In this document: in pieces, positions 26,301-35,553 of the stretch
Position numbering within the stretch: the stretch's first letter is position 1
Layout of the letters: every line of letters starts with the position of its first letter
Notes under the pieces: generated by a model
Told to the model about the DNA's origin: nothing
Seen by the model: the letters and a program-made list of their open reading frames with translations, nothing else
Database searches by the model: none
Program-made: the position numbers and the translations under genes
Assembly: GCA_020633955.1 (NCBI GenBank)
Contig: JACKCP010000007.1
Coordinates: 1-64,000 of the forward strand
DNA length: 64,000 bases
From: Desulfobacteraceae bacterium
Lineage (GTDB): Bacteria > Desulfobacterota > Desulfobacteria > Desulfobacterales > JACKCP01
Direction of reading: 5' to 3'

Positions 26301-27260
26301 TTAAATTTTTATTAATGCCCTGAAAGTAAGATACGCAAAGTAAGCAAAAAGCATAAAACCTCCTTCCCATCTGTCCACAAATCTTTTTCTTCCTGTGGTC
26401 ATAAATAGAAGTAAAAGAATGTTTGCAAAAACCACCATTAAAATATCAAGGTTGTTACTGCTTGAAAATGGAAGAGGTTTAATAGTTGCACTTATTCCAA
26501 GTACAAAAAAGATGTTGAAAATATTTGAACCGGCAACATTACCTACGGCCATTTCTGACTGGCCTTTGTATGCTGCTACAACAGACGCTGCAAGCTCGGG
26601 GAGTGAAGTGCCGATTGCAATTATTGTAAGTCCGATTATTTCATCTGAGACTCCAAATGATTGTGCAATATCCACAGCACCTCTTACAATAAGCTCTGCT
26701 CCCCCGGCAAGTCCGATTATTCCTATTATTATAAGACCTCCTGAAAGAGCCCAGTGCATTTCTTTAAGGTTTTCAGGTATGTCTTCAAGGGGATCTCTTT
26801 TTGAAAGTGAAAAAGAATAATGGAAAAAAATCAGGAAAAAACCAAGAAATACAAGGCCGTCACTTCTACTCAATAGTGAATAGTTGTAGTGATCAAGGAA
26901 CTGGTCATTTACTGAGGCAGCAAGAACTATTACTGCAAGAAGCCCCATTGGGATATCTGCCTTTACAGTTCCTTTTGGAACTTTTAAAGGTTTTATTACC
27001 CCGCATACGCCTATTATCAGTAAAATGTTTGCAATATTGCTTCCAAGGATGTTCCCTGTAGCAACCCCTGTGCTTCCTTCCGTACTTGCGACAACGTTTA
27101 CAAAAAGTTCTGGAAGAGAAGATCCGAAGGCTACAACTGTGAGCCCGATTACCATGTCTGAGATATTAAATTTTTTTGCAATTGCCGATGCACCGTTCAC
27201 AAGGAAATCAGCACTTTTTACAAGAAGAATAAAACCCGCTACAAGGAAAAGATATGACAC
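26301..27260 (-). CDS. Calcium/sodium antiporter (CaCA family, YrbG-like)
   Basis: 319 aa, about ten membrane segments in two inverted halves, each with the alpha-repeat signature: GSSLPELFVNVVAS and GTSLPELAASVVAAYKG, followed by TGNILGSNIANILLI and VGNVAGSNIFNIFFVLG. Starts with GTG (GTGTCATATCTT) 6 nt after GGGAGG. It exports Ca2+ in exchange for Na+ or H+. Confidence 0.93.
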   Translation of the reverse strand: MSYLFLVAGFILLVKSADFLVNGASAIAKKFNISDMVIGLTVVAFGSSLPELFVNVVASTEGSTGVATGNILGSNIANILLIIGVCGVIKPLKVPKGTVKADIPMGLLAVIVLAASVNDQFLDHYNYSLLSRSDGLVFLGFFLIFFHYSFSLSKRDPLEDIPENLKEMHWALSGGLIIIGIIGLAGGAELIVRGAVDIAQSFGVSDEIIGLTIIAIGTSLPELAASVVAAYKGQSEMAVGNVAGSNIFNIFFVLGISATIKPLPFSSSNNLDILMVVFANILLLLFMTTGRKRFVDRWEGGFMLFAYFAYLTFRALIKI

Positions 27261-27435
27261 GTGATGCCTCCCTGTTTATTGATAGGAGAAAGATAATAAA
27301 ACCTGAACTTAAGCCATGAGTAAATTTTAAATCAAAAAGTTTTTAATGTATCAAGTCATTTGTTTTAAAATATAAAAATCTTCTGGATTTTTGGTTTAAA
27401 TCCTGAAGCATGGCCCAACTGAAAAACATTTAACT

Positions 27436-27515
27436 CGTGGCTGAACGAAAAAGGTCCTTTCTGCACATTTTGGCGTCAGATTCAAAAATTAACCTTCACA
27501 ATACTTAATCCTAAA
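27436..27515 (+). repeat. Family B intergenic repeat, truncated
   Basis: Begins GGCTGAACGAAAAAGG and continues through GTCAGATTCAAAAATTAACC and AATACTTAATCCT, then breaks off where an inverted family A copy begins. Confidence 0.65.
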
Positions 27516-27524
27516 TTGAGCGAT

Positions 27525-27673
27525 TTTCAAGTTTGCTGCATTCTTTCTGAGCCTCATTCTCCCTTAAGCTCCGAGGCAGGAGATAAAAAAACTATCTCCT
27601 GAAACCGGCTCAGAAAAAATACAGCATCCGTCGCCAAAACGGCTTTTTCCCAGTTTCTAAGCTGAATAGTTAC
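27525..27673 (-). repeat. Family A intergenic repeat (inverted)
   Basis: Reverse complement matches the 40.1-kb copy closely: AGCCGTTTTGGCGACGGATG, CTGTATTTTTTCTGAGCC, CAGGAGATAG, ATCTCCTGCCTCGGAGC and GAGAATGAGGCTCAG. Arms of the long stem and the inner hairpin are intact. Confidence 0.88.
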
Positions 27674-27837
27674 AACATAATAAGCTTAAATCATTAAAGA
27701 TTTATTGATTTAAAAATATGAAACGATCAACCTGGGTTAATGTATCCTAAGGGTTAAATTTTTTACCGACGCTGCAGTGAATAAAAAGCCTGGTTTTCAA
27801 ACAATCACTAATTCAGGTAAAAAATGAAAAAAAATTT

Positions 27838-27866
27838 ATTCCGGAGATGAAAATTATCTCCGGAAT
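27838..27866 (-). terminator. Rho-independent terminator of hisS-aspS
   Basis: Perfect 11-bp stem (ATTCCGGAGAT / ATCTCCGGAAT, 7-nt loop) followed on the minus strand by AAATTTTTTTT, 37 nt beyond the aspS stop. Confidence 0.9.
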
Positions 27867-27902
27867 TATTTTGAACTGCAGCTGTTTTTAAAAAAGAAAT
27901 TT

Positions 27903-29711
27903 TTATTCTTCTTCTTTTTCTTTAGCTTCCTTAACAGCAGTTTTAAGCCCAAGCTCCTGCATCTGTGCAAAAGATGCTTTAGAAGGAGCATTTGTTAGAA
28001 GGCATGTTCCTTTTTGAGTTTTTGGGAAAGCCATTACATCCCTTATTGATTCTTCCTGGCACAAAATCATTACCAGTCTGTCAAAGCCAAATGCAAGACC
28101 TCCGTGTGGAGGAGCACCTGATTTAAGAGCGTCAACAAGGAATCCAAATTTTTCCTCATAGTCTTCCCTTTCCATTCCAAGTATTGAAAAAACTTTTTCC
28201 TGAATTTCAGGCTGGTGGATACGAATACTTCCTCCGCCTATTTCTGAGCCGTTCAATACCATATCATATGCCCTTGATCTTACTTCAAGGGGTGATTTGT
28301 CTATTTTGTCATAATCTGACTCAAGAGGTGCTGTAAAAGGGTGATGTAATGCCTGGTATCTTTTTTCGTCTTCATCCCATTCAAACATTGGGAATCTTGT
28401 CACCCACAAAAACTCATATCTGTTATTATCTACAAGACCAAGCTTTGCTCCGAGATGATTTCTTAAATTTCCAAGGGTATCATTTGTGACAGATGGGCTG
28501 TCTGCAACAAAAAATACAATATCTCCTGGTTCCATGGAAAGTGCATTTTTCATTGATTCTCTTTCTTCATCAGAAAAGAATTTTGTTATGGGAGACTGCC
28601 ATTCTCCATCTTCCTTGACTTTAATCCAGGCAAGTCCCTTTGCTCCGTAAATTGCAGCAAATGATGTAAGGTCATCAATGTCTTTTCTTGAAAATGATGC
28701 ACATCCCTTTGCATTTAGAGCCTTTACAAGCCCTCCTTTTTTAAGGGTGTCGGCAAACACCTTGAATCCTGTATTTTTAAGTATTTCAGACAGATTTACA
28801 AGTTCAAGTCCAAATCTTAAATCCGGTTTGTCCAGTCCGTATCTGTCCATGGCCTCTGAATAGTCCATTCTATGGAAAGGAGTTTTTATATCCATATCAA
28901 GAACTTCTTTAAATACTGTCTTTACAAGTCCTTCAGCCATTGACATTACATCTTCTTCACCAACAAAACTCATTTCAAGGTCTATCTGGGTAAACTCAGG
29001 CTGTCTGTCTGCTCTTAAGTCTTCGTCTCTGAAACATTTTACAATCTGATAATATCTGTCAAATCCTGCAATCATAAGAAGCTGCTTGAAAAGCTGGGGA
29101 GACTGTGGAAGTGCATAAAAATTTCCCTGATGAAGCCTGCTTGGAACAAGATAGTCCCTTGCACCTTCAGGGGTGGATTTTGTAAGAAAAGGAGTTTCAA
29201 TATCTAAAAAACCATTGTCATTCAGGTATTTTCTGGCTGCAAATCCTGCCTTGTGTCTTTTTATTATGTTTTTTTGAATGGAAGGTCTTCTAAGATCCAG
29301 GTGTCTGTTTTTAAGCCTTATGCTTTCAGATGTTTCAACCCTGTCTTCAATTAGAAAAGGAGGTGTTTCAGCTTCATTTAAAATTTTAAGCTCTTGCACA
29401 TTTATTTCTATTTCACCTGTGAAAAGATTTTTGTTTATCATTCCGTCAGGTCTTTCATCAACCATTCCCTTTACCGCAATAACATATTCGCTTCTTATTG
29501 TATGAGCCTTTTCGTGCATTTTTGCATCTGTTTCAGGGTTGAATACTACCTGGGTAATTCCTTCCCTGTCTCTTAAATCAACGAAAATAACTCCGCCGTG
29601 GTCCCTTCTTCTTTGAACCCAGCCCATGAGAACAACCTCTTTTCCCTTGTCAGCTGCAGTAAGCTGGTTAAGATGATGGGTTCTTCTAAGGTCTCCAAGT
29701 AAATCAGCCAC
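27903..29711 (-). CDS. aspS: Aspartyl-tRNA synthetase
   Basis: 602-aa bacterial-type AspRS. An N-terminal OB-fold anticodon-binding domain (GWVQRRRDHGGVIFVDLRDR) is followed by the class II core: SPQLFKQLLMIAGFDRYYQI, FRDEDLRADRQPEFTQID (motif 2), the bacterial GAD insertion (about 300-420), and GLAFGFDRLVMIL (motif 3). Starts with GTG 8 nt after AGGAG. It is 14 nt downstream of hisS. A usual hisS-aspS operon. Confidence 0.97.
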   Translation of the reverse strand: MADLLGDLRRTHHLNQLTAADKGKEVVLMGWVQRRRDHGGVIFVDLRDREGITQVVFNPETDAKMHEKAHTIRSEYVIAVKGMVDERPDGMINKNLFTGEIEINVQELKILNEAETPPFLIEDRVETSESIRLKNRHLDLRRPSIQKNIIKRHKAGFAARKYLNDNGFLDIETPFLTKSTPEGARDYLVPSRLHQGNFYALPQSPQLFKQLLMIAGFDRYYQIVKCFRDEDLRADRQPEFTQIDLEMSFVGEEDVMSMAEGLVKTVFKEVLDMDIKTPFHRMDYSEAMDRYGLDKPDLRFGLELVNLSEILKNTGFKVFADTLKKGGLVKALNAKGCASFSRKDIDDLTSFAAIYGAKGLAWIKVKEDGEWQSPITKFFSDEERESMKNALSMEPGDIVFFVADSPSVTNDTLGNLRNHLGAKLGLVDNNRYEFLWVTRFPMFEWDEDEKRYQALHHPFTAPLESDYDKIDKSPLEVRSRAYDMVLNGSEIGGGSIRIHQPEIQEKVFSILGMEREDYEEKFGFLVDALKSGAPPHGGLAFGFDRLVMILCQEESIRDVMAFPKTQKGTCLLTNAPSKASFAQMQELGLKTAVKEAKEKEEE

Positions 29712-29725
29712 TATAATTTCTCCTG

Positions 29726-30976
29726 TTAAATATTTTTTTCCATTGTTGAAATAAAATCTTTTTCCAAAATTTCTTCCTGGGATCCAAGCTCCATGTTTTT
29801 AAGGCTTATTATGCCTTTTTCCACTTCGGTTTCCCCAATTATTGCACAAAACCTGCAATTTGATTTGTTTGCCTTTTTCATTGATGCTTTCATGCTTTTA
29901 TCCGAAAAATCCATTTCAGCCCGGATATTTTTTGAGGCAAGTTCATTGCAAAGTTTAAATGCCTTTTCAGATGCTTTTTTGCCAAATGCCAGAAAGTATA
30001 CAATTGGTCCGATATTGTTGTTTTCCCCATTTTTTGCGGCAATTATTTCCACAAGTCTGTCAAAGCCTATGGCAAAACCTATTCCAGGAGTTTTTGGACC
30101 TCCAAGTATTTCAATCAGCCCGTCATATCTTCCCCCGCCTGCAACAGCAGACTGGGCTCCAAGTTCCCTGGTCTGGATTTCAAAAGCTGTTTTTGTATAA
30201 TAATCAAGCCCCCTTACCAGATAGTCATCAATTTCATAGGAAATGTTTTCCAGTTCAAGGCAGTTTTTAAGGGTTTCAAAATGAATTTTGCATTCATCGC
30301 AGAGATAGTCCTTTAAAAGAGGAGCTCCCTCAAGCTGATTTCTGCAGGATTCAACCTTGCAGTCCAAAATTCTTAGAGGATTTTTTGTTTTTCTTCTTTC
30401 ACAGTCTTCACAAAGGTTTTCTGTGTTTCCAATAAAACTTAAAAGAGCTTCATTGTATGTTTTTCTGCATAATGGGCACCCAAGGGAATTTATTTTTGTT
30501 GAAAGATTTTTTACCTCAAGTCTTTTGAAAAGAAGGTTCAGCATTACAAGTATCTGTGCATCAAGAATCGGAGAGTCTATGCCAAGAACTTCTGCATTTA
30601 TCTGGTAAAACTGTCTGTATCTTCCCTTCTGAGGTCTTTCTTTTCTGAACATTGGCCCTATTGTATAAAGCTTTTGCTCAGGGTCCCTTGCATACATTTT
30701 ATGCTGAATATAGGATCTTACTATTGATGCTGTAGCCTCGGGACGCATTGTCTGGTTTTTTCCCTTTGAATCGGGGAATGTGAACATTTCCTTTTCAACT
30801 ATGTCTGTATTTTCTCCAATTCCCCTTGCAAAAACTTCGGTCTTTTCAAGGATGGGAAGCCTGATTTCCTTAAAGCCATAATTTTCAAATATATTTTTTG
30901 CTTCCTGTTCAATCCTTTGCCAGACCTGAATTTCATCGGGCAGGATATCGCGGAAACCTCTTATTGTCTGAATCAT
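29726..30976 (-). CDS. hisS: Histidyl-tRNA synthetase
   Basis: 416-aa class II synthetase: RGFRDILPDE, RPEATASIVRSY, ERPQKGRYRQFYQINAEVLG (motif 2), the HisRS signatures LVRGLDYYTKTAFE and GGRYDGL, GIGFAIGFDRL (motif 3), then the anticodon-binding domain. A Cys-rich insertion (C-x2-C...C-x2-C...C-x2-C between about 167 and 232) is present, as in some bacterial HisRS. First gene of the hisS-aspS operon. Confidence 0.97.
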   Translation of the reverse strand: MIQTIRGFRDILPDEIQVWQRIEQEAKNIFENYGFKEIRLPILEKTEVFARGIGENTDIVEKEMFTFPDSKGKNQTMRPEATASIVRSYIQHKMYARDPEQKLYTIGPMFRKERPQKGRYRQFYQINAEVLGIDSPILDAQILVMLNLLFKRLEVKNLSTKINSLGCPLCRKTYNEALLSFIGNTENLCEDCERRKTKNPLRILDCKVESCRNQLEGAPLLKDYLCDECKIHFETLKNCLELENISYEIDDYLVRGLDYYTKTAFEIQTRELGAQSAVAGGGRYDGLIEILGGPKTPGIGFAIGFDRLVEIIAAKNGENNNIGPIVYFLAFGKKASEKAFKLCNELASKNIRAEMDFSDKSMKASMKKANKSNCRFCAIIGETEVEKGIISLKNMELGSQEEILEKDFISTMEKNI

Positions 30977-31185
30977 TAATGTAAGTCCTTATTTATATCT
31001 TTAATATGTAACCGAATATTATTAGCCCAGAGAGCTTTTATAGTCAATATTTCTTGGATAAAATAAGGTATTAATAAAAGACTTCATTTTTTACCACAAA
31101 ATCATACTTGCAAAAAAAAACTCATTTTATAATATCTCCGGTGACGGAAAGCTGGTTTGCAACAAACTTAATTAAGGATGTAAAA

Positions 31186-31974
31186 ATGGCAAAAAAAGTC
31201 ACAACAAAAACATTTATGAAGAAAAAAGAATCAGGTGAAAAAATAACCGCAGTTACTTCCTATGACTACAGTTTTACAAGGCTTATAGATGAGTCGGGGA
31301 TAGATATGATTCTTGTGGGTGATTCCCTTGGCATGATGATCCAGGGACACTCAAGCACAATTCCCGTTACAATGGATGAAATGATTTATCATTCAAGAAT
31401 AGTGGCAAGAGCAAATCCTTCATGTATGATTGTAACTGACATGCCTTTTCTTTCATATCAGGCTGAAGTATCAGAAGCTGTTATAAATGCAGGTCTTCTT
31501 CTAAAGGAAGGTTTTGGTGAAGCTGTCAAGCTTGAGGGCGGAGCAGATGTTGCAGAAAAAATCGATGCCATAACAAGAGCTGGTATTCCTGTTCAGGGCC
31601 ATATCGGTCTTACTCCCCAGTCTGTCCACCAGATGGGCGGGTTCAGGGTGCAAAGGGATGAGGACAGAATTGTCAATGATGCACATGCTGTTGAAGAGGC
31701 TGGAGCTTTTTCAGTTGTTTTGGAAGGAATACCTTCCCATATTGCAAAAAGAGTTACAAAAGAGCTTAAAATTCCTACAATAGGTATTGGAGCAGGAGTT
31801 GACTGTGATGGACAGATCCTTGTCATGCATGACCTTTTAGGACTGAACAGGGGACATGTTCCTAAGTTTGCAAAAAAGTTTTCAAATCTTGGTGATCTTG
31901 CAGTTGAAGCCTTTGCACAATATGCAAAGGATGTAAAAGAAGGTAAATTCCCGGGTGAAGAGCATAGTTATTAA
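31186..31974 (+). CDS. panB: 3-methyl-2-oxobutanoate hydroxymethyltransferase
   Basis: 262-aa TIM-barrel enzyme, first step of pantothenate (vitamin B5) synthesis from ketoisovalerate and methylene-tetrahydrofolate. Motifs: TSYDYSFTRLIDESG, LVGDSLGMMIQGHSSTIPVT, DMPFLSYQ, KLEGG, GHIGLTPQSVHQMGG, IGIGAGVDCDGQILVMHDLLG. The ATG at 31186 has AAGGA 7-8 nt upstream and matches the family N-terminus; an in-frame start at 31108 would add 26 unrelated residues. Confidence 0.96.
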   Translation: MAKKVTTKTFMKKKESGEKITAVTSYDYSFTRLIDESGIDMILVGDSLGMMIQGHSSTIPVTMDEMIYHSRIVARANPSCMIVTDMPFLSYQAEVSEAVINAGLLLKEGFGEAVKLEGGADVAEKIDAITRAGIPVQGHIGLTPQSVHQMGGFRVQRDEDRIVNDAHAVEEAGAFSVVLEGIPSHIAKRVTKELKIPTIGIGAGVDCDGQILVMHDLLGLNRGHVPKFAKKFSNLGDLAVEAFAQYAKDVKEGKFPGEEHSY

Positions 31975-32021
31975 TTTATGATTAACTTTTTGTTAAACAG
32001 TTACCTTTTTGTTTTAAAAAG

Positions 32022-32053
32022 AAAGCCTTACTCAAAAAAATGAGTAAGGCTTT
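32022..32053. terminator. Bidirectional Rho-independent terminator
   Basis: Perfect 13-bp inverted repeat AAAGCCTTACTCA / TGAGTAAGGCTTT with a 6-nt loop between the convergent panB and ahcY; T residues follow on both strands. Confidence 0.9.
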
Positions 32054-32082
32054 TAGTGATAAATAATCAAATCAATCTGATT

Positions 32083-33507
32083 TTAGTATCTGTAATGCTC
32101 AGGCTTATAAGGTCCGTCAATTGAAATTCCAAGATAATCAGCCTGTTTCTGTGTAAGTTTTGTAAGATTTGCCTGAAGTCTTTCCAGATGAAGTCTTGCA
32201 ACTTCTTCGTCAAGTTTTTTGGAAAGGGTGTAAACTTTATTTTCATGTTTTTTTGTTGCAAGTTCAATCTGTGCAAGTGTCTGGTTGGTAAAGCTTGCAC
32301 TCATCACAAAACTTGGATGGCCTGTAGCACAGCCAAGGTTTACAAGGCGCCCTTCTGCAAGAACAATAATTGATCTGCCTGATTTTAATGTCCACTTGTC
32401 AACCTGGGGCTTTATTGTGTCTTTCACGCATTCAGGGGTTCTTGTAAGATATGACATTTCAATTTCATTGTCAAAATGTCCGATATTGCAGATTATTGCT
32501 TCATTTTTCATCTGCTCCATATGCTCTCCCCGAAGAACATGATAGTTTCCTGTTGCTGTTACAAAAATATCTCCCTTTGAAACAATTTCTTCAAGAAGAC
32601 AGACCTGGAATCCGTCCATTGCAGCCTGAAGGGCACAGATTGGATCAATTTCAGTTACAAGAACCCTGGCTCCATATCCTTTCATTGATTTTGCGCAGCC
32701 TTTTCCAACATCACCGTATCCGCAGATTACAACTGTTTTTCCTGCAATCATCACATCTGTTGCTCTTTTTATTCCATCTGCAAGTGATTCCTGGCATCCG
32801 TAAATATTGTCAAATTTTGATTTTGTAACAGAATCATTTACATTTATTGCCGGGAAAAGAAGTTCTCCCTTTTCCTGAAGCTGGTAAAGCCTGTTAACAC
32901 CTGTTGTTGTTTCCTCAGAAACACCCTTGATTTTTTCTGCAATTCTTGTCCATTTTAACGGATCTTTTTCATATGTTTTTTTAAGTCTTTCAAAAAGCTT
33001 GATTTCATCTTCAGCATCAAATTTCTGATCAAGAAGTGAAGGGTCTTTTTCAATTTTTACCCCTTCATGAACCATAAGTGTGGCATCTCCACCATCATCG
33101 ACAATAAGGTCGGGACCTGAACCGTCAGGCCAGGTAAGTGCCTGTTCTGTACACCACCAGTATTCATCAAGGGTTTCTCCCTTCCATGCAAAAACGGCTG
33201 CTGAGTTATTGTCTGCAATTGCAGCAGCTGCATGATCCTGGGTTGAAAAAATGTTGCATGAAGCCCATCTTACGTCAGCTCCAAGTGCTGTAAGTGTTTC
33301 AATCAGCATTGCAGTCTGGATTGTCATGTGAAGGCTTCCTGCAATTTTAAGTCCTTTGAGCGGCTGCTCTTTTCCATATTTTTCCCTTGCATTCATAAGG
33401 CCCGGCATTTCAGATTCTGCAATTATCATTTCTTTTCTTCCAAATTCTGCCTGGGAAATATCTTTAACTTTGTGTTTAAGATTCAGATCAAGTTCTATAT
33501 AACTCAT
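32083..33507 (-). CDS. ahcY: Adenosylhomocysteinase
   Basis: 474-aa S-adenosylhomocysteine hydrolase. It has GLKIAGSLHMTIQTAMLIETL, NIFSTQDHAAAAIA, the NAD-binding CGYGDVGKGCAKSM, the catalytic VNDSVTKSKFDN, and the C-terminal KPEHYRY tail that contacts NAD in the partner subunit. It converts SAH to adenosine and homocysteine, relieving inhibition of methyltransferases. It is 23 nt downstream of an ArsR-methyltransferase regulator (likely SahR). Strong AAGGAG. Confidence 0.97.
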   Translation of the reverse strand: MSYIELDLNLKHKVKDISQAEFGRKEMIIAESEMPGLMNAREKYGKEQPLKGLKIAGSLHMTIQTAMLIETLTALGADVRWASCNIFSTQDHAAAAIADNNSAAVFAWKGETLDEYWWCTEQALTWPDGSGPDLIVDDGGDATLMVHEGVKIEKDPSLLDQKFDAEDEIKLFERLKKTYEKDPLKWTRIAEKIKGVSEETTTGVNRLYQLQEKGELLFPAINVNDSVTKSKFDNIYGCQESLADGIKRATDVMIAGKTVVICGYGDVGKGCAKSMKGYGARVLVTEIDPICALQAAMDGFQVCLLEEIVSKGDIFVTATGNYHVLRGEHMEQMKNEAIICNIGHFDNEIEMSYLTRTPECVKDTIKPQVDKWTLKSGRSIIVLAEGRLVNLGCATGHPSFVMSASFTNQTLAQIELATKKHENKVYTLSKKLDEEVARLHLERLQANLTKLTQKQADYLGISIDGPYKPEHYRY

Positions 33508-33530
33508 TTTTTTTACTCCTTATTTTAAAT

Positions 33531-34448
33531 TTAAAATGATTTTACTGATTTTATTATGTTAAGAGAAAGCCCCTGGGAAAGGGCATGCTCTTTTCTCACC
33601 GTAATTCTGAAACCGTTTTTTTCCAGTATTTTTTCCATATAGTCATGGTCAAACCCAAGCCATCTGTCTCCGTAATCTGTTCTCAGCTTTTCAAGGTTAT
33701 GCTTTCCAAATTCCGCAAAAATAAATATGCCTCCGGGCTCAAGTATTCTTGAGACTTCTTTTATGCCTTCTTCGGGATTTGTAAGATGGTGGAGAACCAT
33801 TGAGATTACGGCAAGATCAGCTTCATTATCTCTCATTGGAAGATGCTCAAGCTCTCCAAGTCTCAAATCAGCCTTAAACCCTTTTTTTCTAAGTCTTGTT
33901 TCTGCCTCTCCAAGCATTTCAGGCGAACAGTCAACTCCTATGAGTTTTTCAGAATAAGGGCCCATGTGGCACAAAAGTTCTCCTGTTCCGCATCCAAGGT
34001 CAAGTGATGTCTGACAGTTTTCCATCAGCTCGGTAATTGCCCTGTTAAGATCAAAATCTCCAAGAAGTTCCTTTTTCATAGTGTCCCACTTGGGAGCAAC
34101 ATTATCAAAAAAATTTGCAGTATGCTTTCTTCTTTTATCAAGTACCCGGTCCGTTTTTTTGAGATCGGCCTCCAGAACTGGATCAGCAATCATCACAGGA
34201 GAAAGTGCATTCATAATGTCCTTTCCTCCCCCTGAATCTGCGGTTGAATAAAATGCCCAGACTCCGTCTCTTCTGCATTTTAAAATCCCTGCATCAGTAA
34301 GTATTTTCAAGTGTCTTGATATTCTTGACTGGCCCATATCCATTATGGAGACAATCTCGTTGACGCTCAGCTCGTGGAAAAAAAGAATGTTTGAAAGTCT
34401 TATTCTGGTCGGATCTGCCAGTGCTTTTAAGTATATTGATATATCCAT
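33531..34448 (-). CDS. sahR: SahR-like ArsR regulator fused to a SAM-binding methyltransferase-type domain
   Basis: 305 aa. Residues 1-95 form an ArsR winged helix (ALADPTRIRLSNILFFHELSVNEI, MGQSRISRHLKILTDAGIL). No obvious Cys metal site is present. Residues 120-300 are a class I methyltransferase fold (LDLGCGTGELLCHMG, GVDCSPEML, AVISMVLHHLTNPEEG). The fusion placed just ahead of ahcY matches SahR, described as a repressor of S-adenosylhomocysteine-cycle genes that responds to SAH. The gene therefore probably represses its own operon. Symbol by architecture and context. Confidence 0.85.
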   Translation of the reverse strand: MDISIYLKALADPTRIRLSNILFFHELSVNEIVSIMDMGQSRISRHLKILTDAGILKCRRDGVWAFYSTADSGGGKDIMNALSPVMIADPVLEADLKKTDRVLDKRRKHTANFFDNVAPKWDTMKKELLGDFDLNRAITELMENCQTSLDLGCGTGELLCHMGPYSEKLIGVDCSPEMLGEAETRLRKKGFKADLRLGELEHLPMRDNEADLAVISMVLHHLTNPEEGIKEVSRILEPGGIFIFAEFGKHNLEKLRTDYGDRWLGFDHDYMEKILEKNGFRITVRKEHALSQGLSLNIIKSVKSF

Positions 34449-34653
34449 ATGCCTTTATATAATAATTAAGTGATTTAATAGTCAAGGATTATTAACTTTA
34501 TTTTGGAATATATACAACTGAAATTTTTCATTTGAAAATGAAATAAAAAAACATGGTTTTAAGGTGATTTGTAGTATAAAATAAACGTTGTTTCAGATGC
34601 TGAATAATTTCTTTTGATACTTAACAATAAAAAATCCGGATTAAAAAAGCCAA

Positions 34654-35481
34654 ATGATAAAAATAAACTCCAGTGAATATGACATTTTAAGAGCATTTAT
34701 CAAACAAAAGTGCGGAATCAATCTTGGTGCCAACAAGTCTTATCTCATAGAAACAAGGCTTTCGGATCTGGTTTTGGAATATGGATTTTCCAATTATCTT
34801 GATTTTTATAAAAAGGCTGAAAAAGATATTTCACTTATTGAAAGAATAATTGATGCAATGACCACAAACGAGACATTCTGGTTCAGAGATACTGCAGTGT
34901 GGCAGGTGATTTCAGACAGAATAGTCCCATATATAGTGGAAAAGGCAAAAAATAAAAGAAAAGCAAGGGTATGGTTTGCAGCATGCTCATCAGGACAGGA
35001 GGTTTATTCTTTCCTTATGATGCTCAACGAGCACCTTGAAAAAACAAGGCAGAAAAATTTAATGGACGTGTTTGATTTTACTGCCACAGATATTTCTCCA
35101 TCGGTTCTTTTTCAGGCCAAGGCAGGCAGTTATTCGGGTATTGCCATGGAAAGAGGGCTGCCTCTTTTCTTTAAAAACAAATATTTCACTGAAAAGGATA
35201 AGATCTGGCATTTTGATAAAAACCTCAAAGGCAGGGTTACTTTTAAAAAGTTCAATCTCCAGGACAGCTATAGCTGGCTTGGCTCCCTTGATCTGGTTTT
35301 TTTAAGAAATGTTCTGATTTATTTTTCACCTGAAACAAAAAAGGAAATAATTGAAAAAACTTCTGAACGTATGGAATCTGGAACACCTTTGATTCTTGGT
35401 TCTACGGAGTCAATAAGGGATTTTTCCGACAGGTTTGATATTGTTTCACAAAATAACATTATAATTAATTATAAAAAATAA
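34654..35481 (+). CDS. cheR: CheR chemoreceptor methyltransferase
   Basis: 275 aa. N-terminal all-helical CheR domain (ILRAFIKQKCGINLGANKSYL, TTNETFWFRD) and SAM-binding domain (WFAACSSGQEVYSFLM, where many relatives have STGEEPYS; DFTATDISPSVL; FLRNVLIYFSPETKKEII). It methylates receptor glutamates for adaptation. ATG at 34654 with a modest RBS (CCGGA). It starts a plus-strand signalling run with the HDOD and hybrid kinase genes. Confidence 0.94.
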   Translation: MIKINSSEYDILRAFIKQKCGINLGANKSYLIETRLSDLVLEYGFSNYLDFYKKAEKDISLIERIIDAMTTNETFWFRDTAVWQVISDRIVPYIVEKAKNKRKARVWFAACSSGQEVYSFLMMLNEHLEKTRQKNLMDVFDFTATDISPSVLFQAKAGSYSGIAMERGLPLFFKNKYFTEKDKIWHFDKNLKGRVTFKKFNLQDSYSWLGSLDLVFLRNVLIYFSPETKKEIIEKTSERMESGTPLILGSTESIRDFSDRFDIVSQNNIIINYKK

Positions 35482-35553
35482 ATACCTTGATGTCCGAGAA
35501 CGAGGATTTTCTGGTTCAGAAACAAAATAACAAATATATCGGGGGAACTTTTC

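Noticed and set aside
34449..34653. SAM or SAH riboswitch ahead of sahR-ahcY
   Set aside because: The gap is AT-rich and shows no conserved riboswitch core; control by the encoded regulator is simpler.
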